Shown: positions 27,259 through 36,807, counted from the stretch's first letter. The stretch: DNA of 64,000 nt from Devosia equisanguinis (GCF_900631955.1 NZ_UZWD01000040.1:1-64000); one strand, 5' to 3'. A program made the numbers and translations. The notes: generated from the letters alone by a model not told the origin.

Positions 27259-28449
27259 ATGACCGAGCCGCAGGCCGCTATGGAAAAGCGCGATCTGGTC
27301 CAGCCTATCGTGGCCGGCACACTGGCGGCGGCTGTCGGCTATGCCAGCACCTTCACGCTGGTGCTGGCGGCACTGAGCGCGGCCGGCGCCACACCGCAAC
27401 AGGCGGGGTCGGGCCTGTTCGCCGTATGCCTGGCCATGGCGGTGCTCAATATCGTGGTGGCGGCGCGGGTCCGCGTACCAATCAGCTTCGCTTGGTCGAC
27501 GCCGGGCGCGGCATTCTTGCTGACTTTGGCCGCGCCGCCCGAGGGCGGCTTCGCGGCCGTTGCTGGGGCGTTCCTGGTCACGGCGCTGCTTATCGTGCTC
27601 ACCGGGCTGATCAAGCCACTGGCCCGCGCCGTGGCCGCCATTCCCCAGGCACTGGCCAATGCCATGCTCGCAGGCATCCTGCTGACGCTATGCCTGGCGC
27701 CGATCAAGGCGGTGTCGGAAGTGCCGACCCTGGCGCTACCGATTCTCGTCGCCTGGATGCTGGGCTTCGCCTTCGCCCGCCGCTATGCCGTGCCGATCGC
27801 GGTGCTGGTGACCATTGTGGTGCTCGCCACGACCACACATTTGCCACCGGGCGCGCTGGACGGCGCCTGGCCCAGCCTCGTGCCGGTCATGCCGACATTC
27901 AGTCTCGACGCCATCATTCGCATCTCGCTGCCGCTTTACGTCGTCACCATGGCCTCGCAAAACCTGCCTGGAATCGCGGTGATGAAGGCCAATGATTTTC
28001 CCATCCAGCCGGCGCCGATTTTCGTTATCACCGGCATGGCCAGCGGTATTATCGGCTTTTTCGGCGGCATTCCCGCCAATCTGGCCGCCATCACTGCCGC
28101 CATCTGCGCCGGCCCCGAGGCGCATCCGGACCGCAACAAGCGCTGGCCCGCTCCGATTGCTGCTGGTGTGGCCTATGGCATACTGGCGCCGGCTGCGAGC
28201 CTTGCCGCCGCCTTCGTCGCCGCCGCACCGCCAATCCTGATCCAGGCGGTGGCCGGCCTTGCTTTGCTCTCCAGCCTTGCGTCGTCGCTAGCGGCCGCCT
28301 TGGCCAATGAAGAGCAGCGCCTGCCAGCGATCCTGACCTTTGTCGCCACGGCTTCGGGCATCACCATTATGGGCATCGGCGCCCCGTTCTGGGGGCTGGT
28401 GGGCGGCATCGTGCTGCTGCTGATGCTGCGCTGGGCACCCCGGCCGTGA
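27259..28449 (+). CDS. BenE-family membrane transporter (benzoate/H+ symporter type)
   Basis: The 396-residue, highly hydrophobic protein has about 11-12 membrane segments and family segments FAWSTPGAAFL and GGIPANLAAITAAIC. BenE proteins are proton-coupled importers related to nucleobase transporters; benzoate is the reference substrate. No benzoate pathway genes are nearby. The gene follows phnF by 43 bases and overlaps mobA. The actual substrate is therefore open. GGGGGA seven bases upstream supports the ATG at 27259. Confidence 0.85.
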   Translation: MTEPQAAMEKRDLVQPIVAGTLAAAVGYASTFTLVLAALSAAGATPQQAGSGLFAVCLAMAVLNIVVAARVRVPISFAWSTPGAAFLLTLAAPPEGGFAAVAGAFLVTALLIVLTGLIKPLARAVAAIPQALANAMLAGILLTLCLAPIKAVSEVPTLALPILVAWMLGFAFARRYAVPIAVLVTIVVLATTTHLPPGALDGAWPSLVPVMPTFSLDAIIRISLPLYVVTMASQNLPGIAVMKANDFPIQPAPIFVITGMASGIIGFFGGIPANLAAITAAICAGPEAHPDRNKRWPAPIAAGVAYGILAPAASLAAAFVAAAPPILIQAVAGLALLSSLASSLAAALANEEQRLPAILTFVATASGITIMGIGAPFWGLVGGIVLLLMLRWAPRP

Positions 28450-29060
28450 GGCGATACGGCCTGATTCTGGCCGGTGGCCAGGGCGAACGGCTGGGCCATG
28501 TCCGCAAGGCCGATCTCAGGATCGGTGGCATCAGGCTGATCGAGCGCGTCGCTGCTCGCTTCTCTGCGCTGGAGACACCTATTCTGGTGTCCATCGCCCA
28601 GGAGCAGCATCTCGCACTTGATGGCGCCATCCCCTTGCCAGATGCGCTACCGACCCGCTCCGGCCCGATGGCGGGGATTTACGCAGCGCTGGATTATCTC
28701 GGCGAGGAGGTCGACGAGCAATCTGTGTTGATCGTGGCGGCTGTGGACACCCCCTTCCTGCCGGAAAACTACGTCGCGCGCCTGACAGAACCGCTCGCCG
28801 CTGGACACACGGCCGCCTTCGCGCGCTGGAATGGCACCGATTACCCGACCAATGCCGCCTTCCGAATTGCAGAAGTGCGGAATCATCTCAGAGCGCTGCC
28901 CATGGATTCGCGACCAAATGGCCCCAAAAGCCTGCTGGCTGCCCTTGGCGCCGCCCCGGTCGAGTGGAGCGACAGCAGCGGCGAAAATCCCTTTGCCAAT
29001 TGCAACACGCTGGAGGAGCTGATTTTCCTCGGTCGACGCGCCCGCGACGCCGCAAAATGA
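28446..29060 (+). CDS. mobA: Molybdenum cofactor guanylyltransferase
   Basis: The 204-residue product is a nucleotidyltransferase with LAGGQGERLG (residues 8-17) followed by K22 in RKADL and G-G. A central VDTPFLPENY stands where MobA has its metal-binding Asp, and the C-terminal FANCNTLEEL is typical of MobA (FxNxNTPEDL). It attaches GMP to molybdopterin to make the guanine dinucleotide cofactor. Translation starts at GTG 28446, overlapping the transporter stop as GTGA, so the two are coupled. Confidence 0.88.
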   Translation: MRRYGLILAGGQGERLGHVRKADLRIGGIRLIERVAARFSALETPILVSIAQEQHLALDGAIPLPDALPTRSGPMAGIYAALDYLGEEVDEQSVLIVAAVDTPFLPENYVARLTEPLAAGHTAAFARWNGTDYPTNAAFRIAEVRNHLRALPMDSRPNGPKSLLAALGAAPVEWSDSSGENPFANCNTLEELIFLGRRARDAAK

Positions 29061-29155
29061 CAAGTTATTCACAGGCTTGCACATTGGGGGCTTGGCAAGC
29101 CGGATCAGATTAGGTACACGGACCTCGCCTTCGACAAGAAGGCGCACGAAAGTGT

Positions 29156-29231
29156 TCCGCGATAGCTCAGTTGGTAGAGCGTTCGACTGTTAATCGAATG
29201 GTCGCTGGTTCGAGTCCAGCTCGCGGAGCCA
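29156..29231 (+). tRNA. tRNA-Asn (anticodon GTT)
   Basis: Acceptor TCCGCGA (29156-29162) pairs with TCGCGGA (29221-29227). The D-loop is AGCTCAGTTGGTAGAGC, the anticodon loop CTGTTAA and the T-loop GGTTCGAGTCC. Discriminator G and an encoded CCA (29229-29231) complete a 76-nt gene. Confidence 0.98.
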
Positions 29232-29344
29232 TTTTCTTTCTCCCTGAAATTGCTGAAAAATTTGGCGCCGCAACGATGTTTGTGGCGTCATTGGTGTTTG
29301 GGATGGGCGCTAGATCATTTCATACTGAGATGGACTCTGGGCAC

Positions 29345-29500
29345 CTTCGCCTCCCTCCCCCTTGAGGGGAGGGATTGAGGGGGTCCATCAGGGGCTCGCT
29401 AAACGCCCCCCACCCCGGCCTCTTCACTTCAAATCTCTCCGCTGGAGAGATTTGCCCTTCGGGACAGGTCAAAGCCCGCAAGGGGGAGGGGGCGATGGGG
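29345..29500. repeat. Composite of C/G-rich palindromic repeats
   Basis: The 352-base gap between tRNA-Asn and the thioesterase gene contains no gene but several hairpins. These are TCCCTCCCC/GGGGAGGGA around CTTGA; a perfect AAATCTCTCC-GCT-GGAGAGATTT (29431-29453); and a 3' GCAAGGGGGAGGGGG block. Similar units occur at 22450-22472 and 40891-40985. They look like dispersed intergenic repeats common in rhizobial genomes. Confidence 0.65.
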
Positions 29501-29583
29501 CCGCATCAACCAGAACGTGAAACACTCTAGCGCACCCTCGGAACAAATCCGACAGCGGACGGTGCGTGGAAAGAATCCGGAGC

Positions 29584-30030
29584 CTAGCTGCGGTCGCGGA
29601 GGGCGACGAATTCGCCGATCATGCGGGCGGCCACCCTACCCTCGAACAGCAATTCAGCCACGACGCTCAACCGGGCCTTGCCGCGCCGGTCGAACACGGT
29701 GCGGAAATCGGTCCAGGCCTGAGGCTCGATACGGGCAAAGGCCTCGAAGCGGCCGGTGATCGGCGCCAGAAACTCGGTTTCGTTCCTGTGGATCACCAAT
29801 TGCGCATCCACGGCTTCGGCTTCGAGCCGCAGATGCACCACCGACCAGGCGGCGAGCACGCCCAGCGTCGAGACGCTGCCACCAAAGGCGGTGCCATGGA
29901 CATTGATATTGGGATCGAGCGGCGCCGAAAGCGTCACGCTCTCGGCGTGGGCTGAGACCGCCGACACGGCCATGGCGCGTGTCAGCGGGATATTGGCATG
30001 CAGATAGGCTTCGAGCGCCGCGGCGCTCAT
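29584..30030 (-). CDS. Hotdog-fold thioesterase (YiiD C-terminal domain type)
   Basis: The 148-residue protein has the hotdog pattern of the YiiD_C thioesterase family. An N-terminal helix ([10 protein letters not shown]) is followed by [18 protein letters not shown], where the HGTAFGGS segment is the family mark, and a [20 protein letters not shown] strand. It probably hydrolyses acyl-CoA or acyl-ACP thioesters; the substrate is unknown. It overlaps trmFO by four bases (ATGA), an arrangement that suggests co-expression only. Confidence 0.8.
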   Translation of the reverse strand: MSAAALEAYLHANIPLTRAMAVSAVSAHAESVTLSAPLDPNINVHGTAFGGSVSTLGVLAAWSVVHLRLEAEAVDAQLVIHRNETEFLAPITGRFEAFARIEPQAWTDFRTVFDRRGKARLSVVAELLFEGRVAARMIGEFVALRDRS

Positions 30031-31409
30031 GCCCAGGCCTTGAGATCGTCCAGTGCGCGGCTGGTGATGGCGCGACGCTTGGCAATGGTCTTTTCCGGGC
30101 CGCGCCAGCGCTTGACGCCTTCCGGCTTGGTGATGGTCACTTCCGGGAAGAGGCCGAAATTGACGTTCATCGGCTGGAAGCTGCGGGCGCCGCTATAGCT
30201 TTCGGCCTCGAGATGCCCACCGGTAATATGGCCGATGAGCGCGCCCAGTGCCGTGGTGACGGGCGGCAGCGCCATGGTGGCCCCCAGCGCATCGGAGGCG
30301 GTCAGCCGGCCGGTGATCAACCCGCAGGCGGCGCTCTCCACATAACCCTCGACCCCGGTCACCTGTCCGGCAAAGCGAATGCGCGGATCGATCTTGAGGC
30401 GAAGATCGGCGGACAAGACCTTGGGAGAGTTGATGAACGTGTTGCGGTGCAAGCCGCCCAGCCGCGCGAATTGCGCGTTTTCGAGCCCGGGGATCATGCG
30501 GAAGATCTCGGCCTGGATGCCGTAGCGCATCTTGGTCTGGAAGCCGACCATGTTCCACAAGGTGCCCAGCGCATTGTCCTGCCGTAGTTGCACGATGGCA
30601 TAGGGCTTTACCGTGGGATTACGCGGATTGGTGAGCCCAACCGGCTTCATCGGTCCGTGGCGGAGGGTTTCGGGGCCGCGCTCGGCCATGACCTCGATGG
30701 GCAGGCAGCCATCGAAATAGGGCACCTTTTCCCAGTCCTTGAACTCGTGCAGCGGCGCCGTCTTCAGCGCCTCGACGAAGGCATAGTACTGGTCCTTGTC
30801 CATCGGCAGGTTGAGATAATCGGCGCCGGTACCCCCGGGGCCGACCTTGTCGTATCGCGACTGCTTCCAGGCGATGTCGTGATCGATGCTGTCATAATGG
30901 ACAATGGGCGCAATAGCGTCGAAGAAGGCCAACGAATCCTCGCCGGTCTTTTCCAGCACGGCCTCGGCCAGCGCTGGAGACGTCAGCGGACCGGTGGCGA
31001 TGATCACGTGCTTCCAGGCCTCTGGCGGCCAGCCGGCGATCTCTTCGCGCACGATAGTGATGTTGGGATGGGCCGCGATAGCTGCGGTCACGGCGGCGGA
31101 GAAGCCGTGGCGATCTACCGCCAGCGCGCCGCCGGCGGGCAGCTTGTGCTGGTCTGCTGCGCGCATGATCAGGGAATTGCAGCGCCGCATTTCCTCGTGC
31201 AGCAGGCCCACGGCGTTCTGCTCGTGATCGTCCGAGCGGAAACTGTTGGAGCAGACGAGTTCGGCGAAATCGTCGGTCTGGTGTGCGTCCGTGCCTTTGA
31301 CGCCGCGCATCTCGTGGACAATGACGGTGGCGCCAGCTTCCGCGGCCTGCCAGGCGGCTTCCGAGCCGGCCAGCCCGCCGCCGATGATATGAATGGGTTC
31401 GTTCGACAT
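30027..31409 (-). CDS. trmFO: TrmFO, folate-dependent tRNA (uracil-54-C5) methyltransferase
   Basis: The 460-residue flavoprotein makes ribothymidine 54 in tRNA using methylenetetrahydrofolate and FADH2. It begins with an FAD-binding [12 protein letters not shown] motif (residues 8-19) and carries family segments [24 protein letters not shown] and [16 protein letters not shown]. The ATG at 31409 places the dinucleotide fold at the very N-terminus; a frame to 31445 adds 12 unlikely residues. Shine-Dalgarno is weak. Confidence 0.96.
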   Translation of the reverse strand: MSNEPIHIIGGGLAGSEAAWQAAEAGATVIVHEMRGVKGTDAHQTDDFAELVCSNSFRSDDHEQNAVGLLHEEMRRCNSLIMRAADQHKLPAGGALAVDRHGFSAAVTAAIAAHPNITIVREEIAGWPPEAWKHVIIATGPLTSPALAEAVLEKTGEDSLAFFDAIAPIVHYDSIDHDIAWKQSRYDKVGPGGTGADYLNLPMDKDQYYAFVEALKTAPLHEFKDWEKVPYFDGCLPIEVMAERGPETLRHGPMKPVGLTNPRNPTVKPYAIVQLRQDNALGTLWNMVGFQTKMRYGIQAEIFRMIPGLENAQFARLGGLHRNTFINSPKVLSADLRLKIDPRIRFAGQVTGVEGYVESAACGLITGRLTASDALGATMALPPVTTALGALIGHITGGHLEAESYSGARSFQPMNVNFGLFPEVTITKPEGVKRWRGPEKTIAKRRAITSRALDDLKAWA

Positions 31410-31477
31410 GGCCAGCGAGATACCAAGGGCCACGTCGCAGCGCAACGAAGATCGGTGGCGGCGAACCGTCGTCGCCC

Positions 31478-31517
31478 AAAAAGAAAAACGCCCGCGTCTC
31501 AGAGAGAGGCGAGCGTT
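31478..31517 (-). terminator. Intrinsic terminator after the first DUF1127 gene
   Basis: On the minus strand AACGCTCGC and GCGGGCGTT pair (one G-U), with TCTC/GAGA extending the stem inward, followed by TTTTTCTTTTT. It lies 28 bases beyond the stop codon at 31545. Confidence 0.85.
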
Positions 31518-31544
31518 CGGATCAGTGAAGTGCAGCCAACAATA

Positions 31545-31694
31545 TTAGAGGGTGTTGGCATGATCGCGGGCGATGCGATTGATATCGGTGCGCGAGATGC
31601 CCAGATCGTTCAGCTGACGGTTGTCGAGGGCAGCAAGTTCACGCACGGTCTGCTGATAAGCGGCCCACTTCTTGAAAGTCTTGCGGATGTCCAT
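31545..31694 (-). CDS. Small DUF1127 protein (49 aa)
   Basis: The frame encodes a 49-residue basic protein, MDIRKTFKKWAAYQQTVREL then LNDLGISRTDINRIARDH. This matches the DUF1127 (YjiS-like) pattern of an N-terminal amphipathic helix and a C-terminal LxDIGISRxDI element. AGGAG lies eight bases before the ATG at 31694, and a strong terminator follows. Small DUF1127 proteins of Agrobacterium and Rhodobacter affect RNA turnover and phosphate or carbon metabolism; that role is only inferred here. Confidence 0.85.
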   Translation of the reverse strand: MDIRKTFKKWAAYQQTVRELAALDNRQLNDLGISRTDINRIARDHANTL

Positions 31695-31836
31695 TGGAAG
31701 TCTCCTTTCGTTTACGAGAAGAGATATAGGCCGAGCCGCAGAAACTGAGCAGATGGAGATTGGTCAATCGAGCCATGCATGAAATGCAGGCCATTAAGGA
31801 TGGCCGTTCAGCTTCGGTTAAGGCTCGTGGCAAAGC

Positions 31837-31868
31837 AATGGCCGCTGGATGGCGATCCAGCGGCCATT
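31837..31868 (-). terminator. Perfect 14-bp hairpin after the second small gene
   Basis: AATGGCCGCTGGAT (31837-31850), loop GGCG and ATCCAGCGGCCATT (31855-31868) form an uninterrupted 14-bp stem, 23 bases beyond the stop codon at 31892. On the minus strand it is followed by GCTTTGCC, a weak T-tract. Confidence 0.7.
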
Positions 31869-31891
31869 GGCTCGTTTGGAAAGTTTAGCGA

Positions 31892-32044
31892 TCAGCGATC
31901 GAACAGAGACCGGGTCATTCTGGAGAAGTCCGGGCCCGAAATGCCAAGCATATCGGCGTCTCGCGTCGAGGGAACGTCCATTTCCCGCAACGTCTGCTTG
32001 ATGTCGACGAGACGCTTGATCCGCCAGACAGCACGTACAAACAT
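31892..32044 (-). CDS. Small DUF1127-like protein (50 aa)
   Basis: The frame encodes a 50-residue basic protein, MFVRAVWRIKRLVDIKQTLREMD, then DADMLGISGPDFSRMTRSLF. The spacing of the N-terminal basic helix and the C-terminal MLGISGPDF element resembles a divergent DUF1127 protein. AGGGA lies nine bases before ATG 32044. It is a likely relative of the 49-residue gene 200 bases downstream, each having its own terminator. Confidence 0.7.
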   Translation of the reverse strand: MFVRAVWRIKRLVDIKQTLREMDVPSTRDADMLGISGPDFSRMTRSLFDR

Positions 32045-32239
32045 GGGTCTATTCCCTGATGGCTATTGCAGCACGATGGCAAGATGAGCCGATTTGGCCA
32101 GCGGCGCTATGCCGTATACGTCAAGCGCAACATGCGTTCTGCGCATGGCAGTTTTCATCAGAGTGACGCAAACGGTGGTGGTTTGGCCGAGGTGAGCGAA
32201 AGGTCAGGTTGAATGTCCAGGCTGCGCACAAGTGCAGAC

Positions 32240-32265
32240 CCCTCGGGTCAAGCCCGAGGGTGACG
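32240..32265. repeat. Dispersed short palindromic repeat (complete copy)
   Basis: CCCTCGGG-TCAAG-CCCGAGGG (32240-32260) followed by TGACG. Related copies lie at 1-21 and, inverted, at 36681-36705. All are intergenic. Confidence 0.6.
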
Positions 32266-32328
32266 AAAGGCGTTCGTGAGGGAAGGCCCCGCTATTGCCG
32301 AAGCAAGTTCAGGCCTCGGCGGACACCC

Positions 32329-35223
32329 CTACTCCGCCGCGCGGGTCGCAAAGTGCGGGCGGCGGTCCATGACTTCCTTGAGATAGGTGCCGGTATGCGA
32401 GCGCGGATTAGCGGCGACCTCTTCGGGCGTGCCGATCGCCACGATCTCGCCGCCGCCATCGCCGCCTTCGGGACCGAGATCGATGATCCAATCGGCGGTC
32501 TTGATGACTTCGAGATTGTGCTCGATGACGACCACGGTATTGCCGCCCTCGACCAACTCATGCAGCACCTCGAGCAGCTTGGCCACGTCGTGGAAATGCA
32601 GGCCCGTGGTCGGCTCGTCCAGCATGTAGAGCGTGCGCCCGGTAGCCCGTTTGCTGAGTTCCTTGGAGAGTTTGACGCGCTGCGCCTCGCCGCCCGATAG
32701 GGTGGTGGCCGGTTGCCCGACCTTGACATAGCCAAGGCCGACGCGCTGCAGCGTGGCGAACTTGTCGCGGATGACCGGCACGGCCGAGAAGAACTCGACG
32801 CCTTCGTCGATGGTCATGTCGAGCACGTCGGAGATCGACTTGCCCTTGAACTGGACTTCCAGCGTCTCGCGATTGTAGCGCTTGCCCTTGCAGACATCGC
32901 AGGTGACGTAAACGTCGGGCAGGAAGTGCATTTCGATCTTGAGGACGCCATCGCCCTCGCATTTTTCGCAGCGGCCGCCCTTGACGTTGAAGGAGAAGCG
33001 ACCCGGCCCATAGCCGCGCGTCTTGGCTTCCGGCAGGCCGGCAAACCACTCGCGTAGCGGGGTGAAGGCGCCGGTATAGGTGGCCGGATTGGAGCGCGGC
33101 GTGCGGCCAATCGGCGACTGGTCGATATCGATGACCTTGTCGAGGAATTCGAGGCCGGTGAGCGATTCATGTGGCGCCGGCACGACGCGCGCGCCGTTCA
33201 GACGGCGGGCGATGGCCTGGTACATGGTGTCGATCATCAGCGTCGACTTGCCGCCGCCGCTGACGCCGGTAATAGCGACGAACAGGCCGAGCGGCACATC
33301 GACCGAGACATTTTTCAGATTGTTACCCGTCGCGCCCTTGATGGAGAGCGCCTTGCCCTTCTTGCCTTCGCGCCGTTCGGCCGGCACCGGAATACCCATG
33401 CGACCGGAGAGATATTTGCCGGTGAGCGAGTCCGGGTGATTGAGAATATCCTGCGGCGTGCCCTCGGCAACGATATTACCGCCATTGACGCCGGCGCCCG
33501 GGCCGATATCGAGCACATAATCGGCGGTGAGGATCGCGTCCTCGTCGTGCTCGACGACGATGACAGTATTGCCGAGGTCACGCAGGCGCTGCAGCGTTTC
33601 GAGCAGGCGGGAATTGTCGCGCTGATGCAGGCCGATGGAAGGCTCGTCGAGCACATAAAGCACGCCGGTGAGGCCCGAACCGATCTGGCTGGCCAAGCGA
33701 ATGCGCTGGCTTTCGCCACCCGAGAGCGTGCCGGAATTGCGCGACATGGACAGGTATTCAAGGCCCACGTCGTTGAGGAACTTCAGCCGCTCGCGGATTT
33801 CCTTGAGGATGCGCTCGCCGATCTGGCTCTGGGTGGCGTTGAGCTTGGCCGAGAGCTCGTTGAACCACGTACTGGCATTGCGGATCGACATCTCGGTGAC
33901 CTGGCCGATATGGAGACCATCGATCTTGACTGCGAGCGATTCCGGCTTGAGGCGATAGCCACCGCAGGCCACGCAGGGTTTGGCCGACATGTATTTTTCG
34001 ATCTCTTCGCGCATGCCGGCGCTTTCGGTTTCCTTGTAGCGGCGCTCAAGGTTGCCGATGACGCCTTCAAAGACCTTTGAGGTCTTGTACTGGCGCAGGC
34101 CATCGTCATAGACGAAGTCGATCTTGGTCTTGTCGGTGCCGTAGAGCACGGCGTGTTGCACCTCGAAGGGTAGCTGGTTCCAGGCGGTGCCGGTCGAAGC
34201 ACCGTAATACTTCACCACAGCCGAGAGGGTCTGCTGGTAGTATGGAGCGCTGGTCTTGGACCAGGGCAGGATGGCGCCGTCACGCAGCGAGAGCGTAGGA
34301 TCGGGCACGATCTGGTCAGGGTCGATCTTCTGCTCGGTGCCGAGACCATCACAGACCGGGCAGGCGCCGAACGGATTGTTGAACGAGAACAGCCGCGGTT
34401 CGATTTCGGCAATGGTGAAGCCGGAGACCGGACAGGCGAACTTTTCCGAGAAGGTGATCTGGCGCGGCGTGCCATCCTCGTTCTGTTCATCGGCAAATTC
34501 GACCAGGGCGATACCCTCGGCAAGCTTCAGCGCGGTTTCGAAGCTTTCGGCGAGGCGACCGGAAATGTCGGGAGACACGACGAGGCGGTCGACCACCACC
34601 TCAATGTCATGCTTGTACTTCTTGTCGAGCGCCGGAGCGTCTTCGATCTCGTGATATTCGCCATCGATCTTGACGCGCTGGAAGCCCTTGCGCATCAGGT
34701 CGGCCAGTTCCTTCTTGAACTCGCCCTTGCGGCCGCGCGCGATGGGGGCCAGCAGATAGAGCCGTGTGCCCTCCGGCAGCCCCAGGGTGCGATCCACCAT
34801 TTGCGACACGGTCTGGCTTTCGATCGGCAGGCCGGTGGCCGGCGAATAGGGAATGCCGACGCGCGCATAAAGCAGGCGCAGATAGTCGTAGATTTCGGTG
34901 ACAGTACCCACGGTGGAGCGCGGATTGCGGCTGGTCGTCTTCTGCTCGATGGAAATGGCGGGCGAGAGGCCTTCGATGTGCTCGACATCAGGCTTCTGCA
35001 TCATTTCGAGAAACTGGCGCGCATAGGCAGAGAGCGACTCCACATAGCGGCGCTGACCCTCGGCATAGATGGTGTCGAAGGCGAGCGAAGACTTGCCCGA
35101 GCCGGAAAGCCCCGTCATCACGATCAGGCTGTCGCGCGGCAATCTGACGTCGATGCCTTTGAGATTGTGCTCACGGGCACCGCGCACGACGATTTCGCGG
35201 TTGAGGCTCGGCTTTTCGGTCAT
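32329..35223 (-). CDS. uvrA: UvrABC system protein A
   Basis: The 964-residue DNA damage sensor of nucleotide excision repair has two ABC ATPase modules: first Walker [10 protein letters not shown] at 38-46, second GVSGGGKST. There are two LSGGE(A/S)QR signatures and zinc-binding CxxC pairs (CPVC...CVAC, CEKC...CDVC). It loads UvrB onto damaged DNA. Start 35223 fits the family N-terminus ([16 protein letters not shown]). A LexA-type box 107 bases upstream indicates SOS control. Confidence 0.97.
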   Translation of the reverse strand: MTEKPSLNREIVVRGAREHNLKGIDVRLPRDSLIVMTGLSGSGKSSLAFDTIYAEGQRRYVESLSAYARQFLEMMQKPDVEHIEGLSPAISIEQKTTSRNPRSTVGTVTEIYDYLRLLYARVGIPYSPATGLPIESQTVSQMVDRTLGLPEGTRLYLLAPIARGRKGEFKKELADLMRKGFQRVKIDGEYHEIEDAPALDKKYKHDIEVVVDRLVVSPDISGRLAESFETALKLAEGIALVEFADEQNEDGTPRQITFSEKFACPVSGFTIAEIEPRLFSFNNPFGACPVCDGLGTEQKIDPDQIVPDPTLSLRDGAILPWSKTSAPYYQQTLSAVVKYYGASTGTAWNQLPFEVQHAVLYGTDKTKIDFVYDDGLRQYKTSKVFEGVIGNLERRYKETESAGMREEIEKYMSAKPCVACGGYRLKPESLAVKIDGLHIGQVTEMSIRNASTWFNELSAKLNATQSQIGERILKEIRERLKFLNDVGLEYLSMSRNSGTLSGGESQRIRLASQIGSGLTGVLYVLDEPSIGLHQRDNSRLLETLQRLRDLGNTVIVVEHDEDAILTADYVLDIGPGAGVNGGNIVAEGTPQDILNHPDSLTGKYLSGRMGIPVPAERREGKKGKALSIKGATGNNLKNVSVDVPLGLFVAITGVSGGGKSTLMIDTMYQAIARRLNGARVVPAPHESLTGLEFLDKVIDIDQSPIGRTPRSNPATYTGAFTPLREWFAGLPEAKTRGYGPGRFSFNVKGGRCEKCEGDGVLKIEMHFLPDVYVTCDVCKGKRYNRETLEVQFKGKSISDVLDMTIDEGVEFFSAVPVIRDKFATLQRVGLGYVKVGQPATTLSGGEAQRVKLSKELSKRATGRTLYMLDEPTTGLHFHDVAKLLEVLHELVEGGNTVVVIEHNLEVIKTADWIIDLGPEGGDGGGEIVAIGTPEEVAANPRSHTGTYLKEVMDRRPHFATRAAE

Positions 35224-35329
35224 ATTTGGTCCAATTGCTCGCGCCGCGGGACAGACGGCTGGCGAAGTCACACAGATATGCTCCCCACCCCCATGCTGCA
35301 AGTCAACTCACCGCTGGAGACAGGTTCAG

Positions 35330-35344
35330 GAACATAACCAGAAC
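35330..35344 (-). promoter_or_regulatory. LexA (SOS) box upstream of uvrA
   Basis: On the minus strand GTTC-TGGTTAT-GTTC is an exact match to the alphaproteobacterial LexA direct repeat GTTC-N7-GTTC. It precedes uvrA, a classical SOS gene, by 107 bases. Confidence 0.75.
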
Positions 35345-35402
35345 GATAAGGATTCGGTCAAGCCGGGATAAGCAAGGCTACCGACAGGATGTGTCAGCAG
35401 CC

Positions 35403-36242
35403 TCAGCGCTGGCGCAAAGTCCACCAGAACAGGCCGGCGATCTTGCGCCAGTCGGCATCGCCCGGCGGCGGCATGAAGGCCCTGCCCTCCGCCTTCCAGC
35501 GGGCCAGCTGCCGCTCGGTAATGACGATCCCGGCAAAGGCAGGCCGCAATTTGGGCGATAGCGCCGCAATGGCGATCCGGGCCTTCTGCAGATGCTCTTC
35601 GGCCAGTTCGGCAATCTGGCTCAGGGCGGCATGCAGGCCCTCGCTCTCCAGGCCGGAGAATACTTCGCCTTCCTGCACGCCATTGGCGGCGAGAATGGAC
35701 CAGGGCAGCATGATGCGCCCTTGGGCCGCGATATAGCCGAAGGCACGCAGATGACCGACCATGGCCTGAGCGACGCCGAGATGGCCAGCCGCATCGCCCG
35801 GCTCCACCGGCTCGCCGCCATTGAGGATCATGGCGGAAAGCTGCAACAGGGTCGAAGCGGTTTCACCGGCATAGCCCTCGAAACTCTCGAGGTCGGGCAT
35901 GGGGTCGTCATAAAGATCGAACCGACGTGCGCCGATCAGGCGCTGCAGTGTGCCTGCGGGCAATTTGTAGCGCGCCATGGTATCGAGCAGCGCATCGGCG
36001 AGCGGATTTTGCCTGACTTCGCCATGCCCCTGCCCGCTCAGCGCATCATTCCACCATTGCAGCCGGATTTCGCCTGGCTGCGGGCCGGACACCCGTTCAC
36101 GAATGGCGGCGACATCAGCAGCGAAAGCCAGGATGGCGGCGACATGCGGCCGCGCCTCGGCGGGCAGAACGAGCGCGGCGAGATAGCGGTCGTGGTCGGA
36201 CTGACGCAGGGCATCCAGCGCGAAATCGTGGCTGGTGGGCAT
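35403..36242 (-). CDS. Squalene/phytoene synthase-like protein, NDUFAF6 type
   Basis: The 279-residue protein has the all-helical squalene/phytoene synthase fold (RLQWWNDALSG, FEGYAGETASTLLQLS, GVAQAMVGHLRAFGY). It resembles the alphaproteobacterial/mitochondrial NDUFAF6 group more than carotenoid enzymes: the aspartate-rich DxxxD catalytic pairs are not evident, and no carotenoid genes are near. NDUFAF6 is an assembly factor of respiratory complex I. Its start overlaps the stop of the Mth938-like gene by one base (TGATG), linking two such factors in one transcript. Confidence 0.78.
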   Translation of the reverse strand: MPTSHDFALDALRQSDHDRYLAALVLPAEARPHVAAILAFAADVAAIRERVSGPQPGEIRLQWWNDALSGQGHGEVRQNPLADALLDTMARYKLPAGTLQRLIGARRFDLYDDPMPDLESFEGYAGETASTLLQLSAMILNGGEPVEPGDAAGHLGVAQAMVGHLRAFGYIAAQGRIMLPWSILAANGVQEGEVFSGLESEGLHAALSQIAELAEEHLQKARIAIAALSPKLRPAFAGIVITERQLARWKAEGRAFMPPPGDADWRKIAGLFWWTLRQR

Positions 36243-36646
36243 CAGCGCGCCTTTTCGACCGCGATCAAAGCGGCGGCCACCGCGCGGTCTTCCGCCAGCA
36301 GCACATTATAGGTGCGAATGGCGCCACCGGTCTGGGTGGCTTCAACAATAATGCCGCGCTCGCGCAAAGCAGCTCGAATGGTGGGGTCGATGGCGACGAT
36401 GTCGGTTCCGAGACCAATCAGCAGCACGTTGATGTCATCGGCCTGATCGAGAACCGGCTGCAACGCGTCCAGCGTCAACGCGGCGGCGGAATGCACAGGC
36501 CAGGCGATCATGCCGGTCGGCAGGCAGAGCAGCGAGCCCTTGTGCGACATGTCGGCAAAGCGAAAGCCGCCATTGCCATAGGCGTCAATGCCCACCTGTT
36601 GGGGAAATTTGCCGAAGGACGGGGATTGGTCAGGATCAACGTGCAT
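36242..36646 (-). CDS. Mth938-domain protein, NDUFAF3 type
   Basis: The 134-residue product belongs to the Mth938/DUF498 family, with a central DDINVLLIGLGTDI and a LRERGIIVEATQTGGAIRTYNVLLAEDR tail. The mitochondrial homologue NDUFAF3 helps assemble complex I, and its bacterial relatives are known to sit next to secF, as here. It lies 161 bases downstream of secDF and is translationally coupled to the NDUFAF6-like gene. Confidence 0.85.
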   Translation of the reverse strand: MHVDPDQSPSFGKFPQQVGIDAYGNGGFRFADMSHKGSLLCLPTGMIAWPVHSAAALTLDALQPVLDQADDINVLLIGLGTDIVAIDPTIRAALRERGIIVEATQTGGAIRTYNVLLAEDRAVAAALIAVEKAR

Positions 36647-36680
36647 TTGACTTCACCTCGTAAGCAAACTCACGCCGCGC

Positions 36681-36705
36681 GTCACCCCCGGGCCTGGCCC
36701 GAGGG
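36681..36705. repeat. Dispersed short palindromic repeat (inverted copy)
   Basis: GTCACCCCCGGGCCTGGCCC followed by GAGGG is the reverse complement of the unit at 32240-32265, with a few changes. It sits in the 161-base gap between secDF and the Mth938-like gene. Confidence 0.5.
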
Positions 36706-36807
36706 TTCTGTTTTCGCGGTTGGCATCGCAAGCGCTCTCAGTTCAGACCCGGGAGCGACGAGCAGCGGGGGAGACGACAGCAGCCGTCCAGACAGGACGG
36801 CTCGGCG

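Noticed and set aside
29345..29500. CRISPR array
   Set aside because: The repeats are palindromic, of differing sequence and irregular spacing, with no cas genes.
35403..36242. Carotenoid or hopanoid (phytoene/squalene) synthase
   Set aside because: No DxxxD catalytic pairs are evident and no crt/hpn genes are nearby; pairing with an NDUFAF3-type gene points to an assembly factor.
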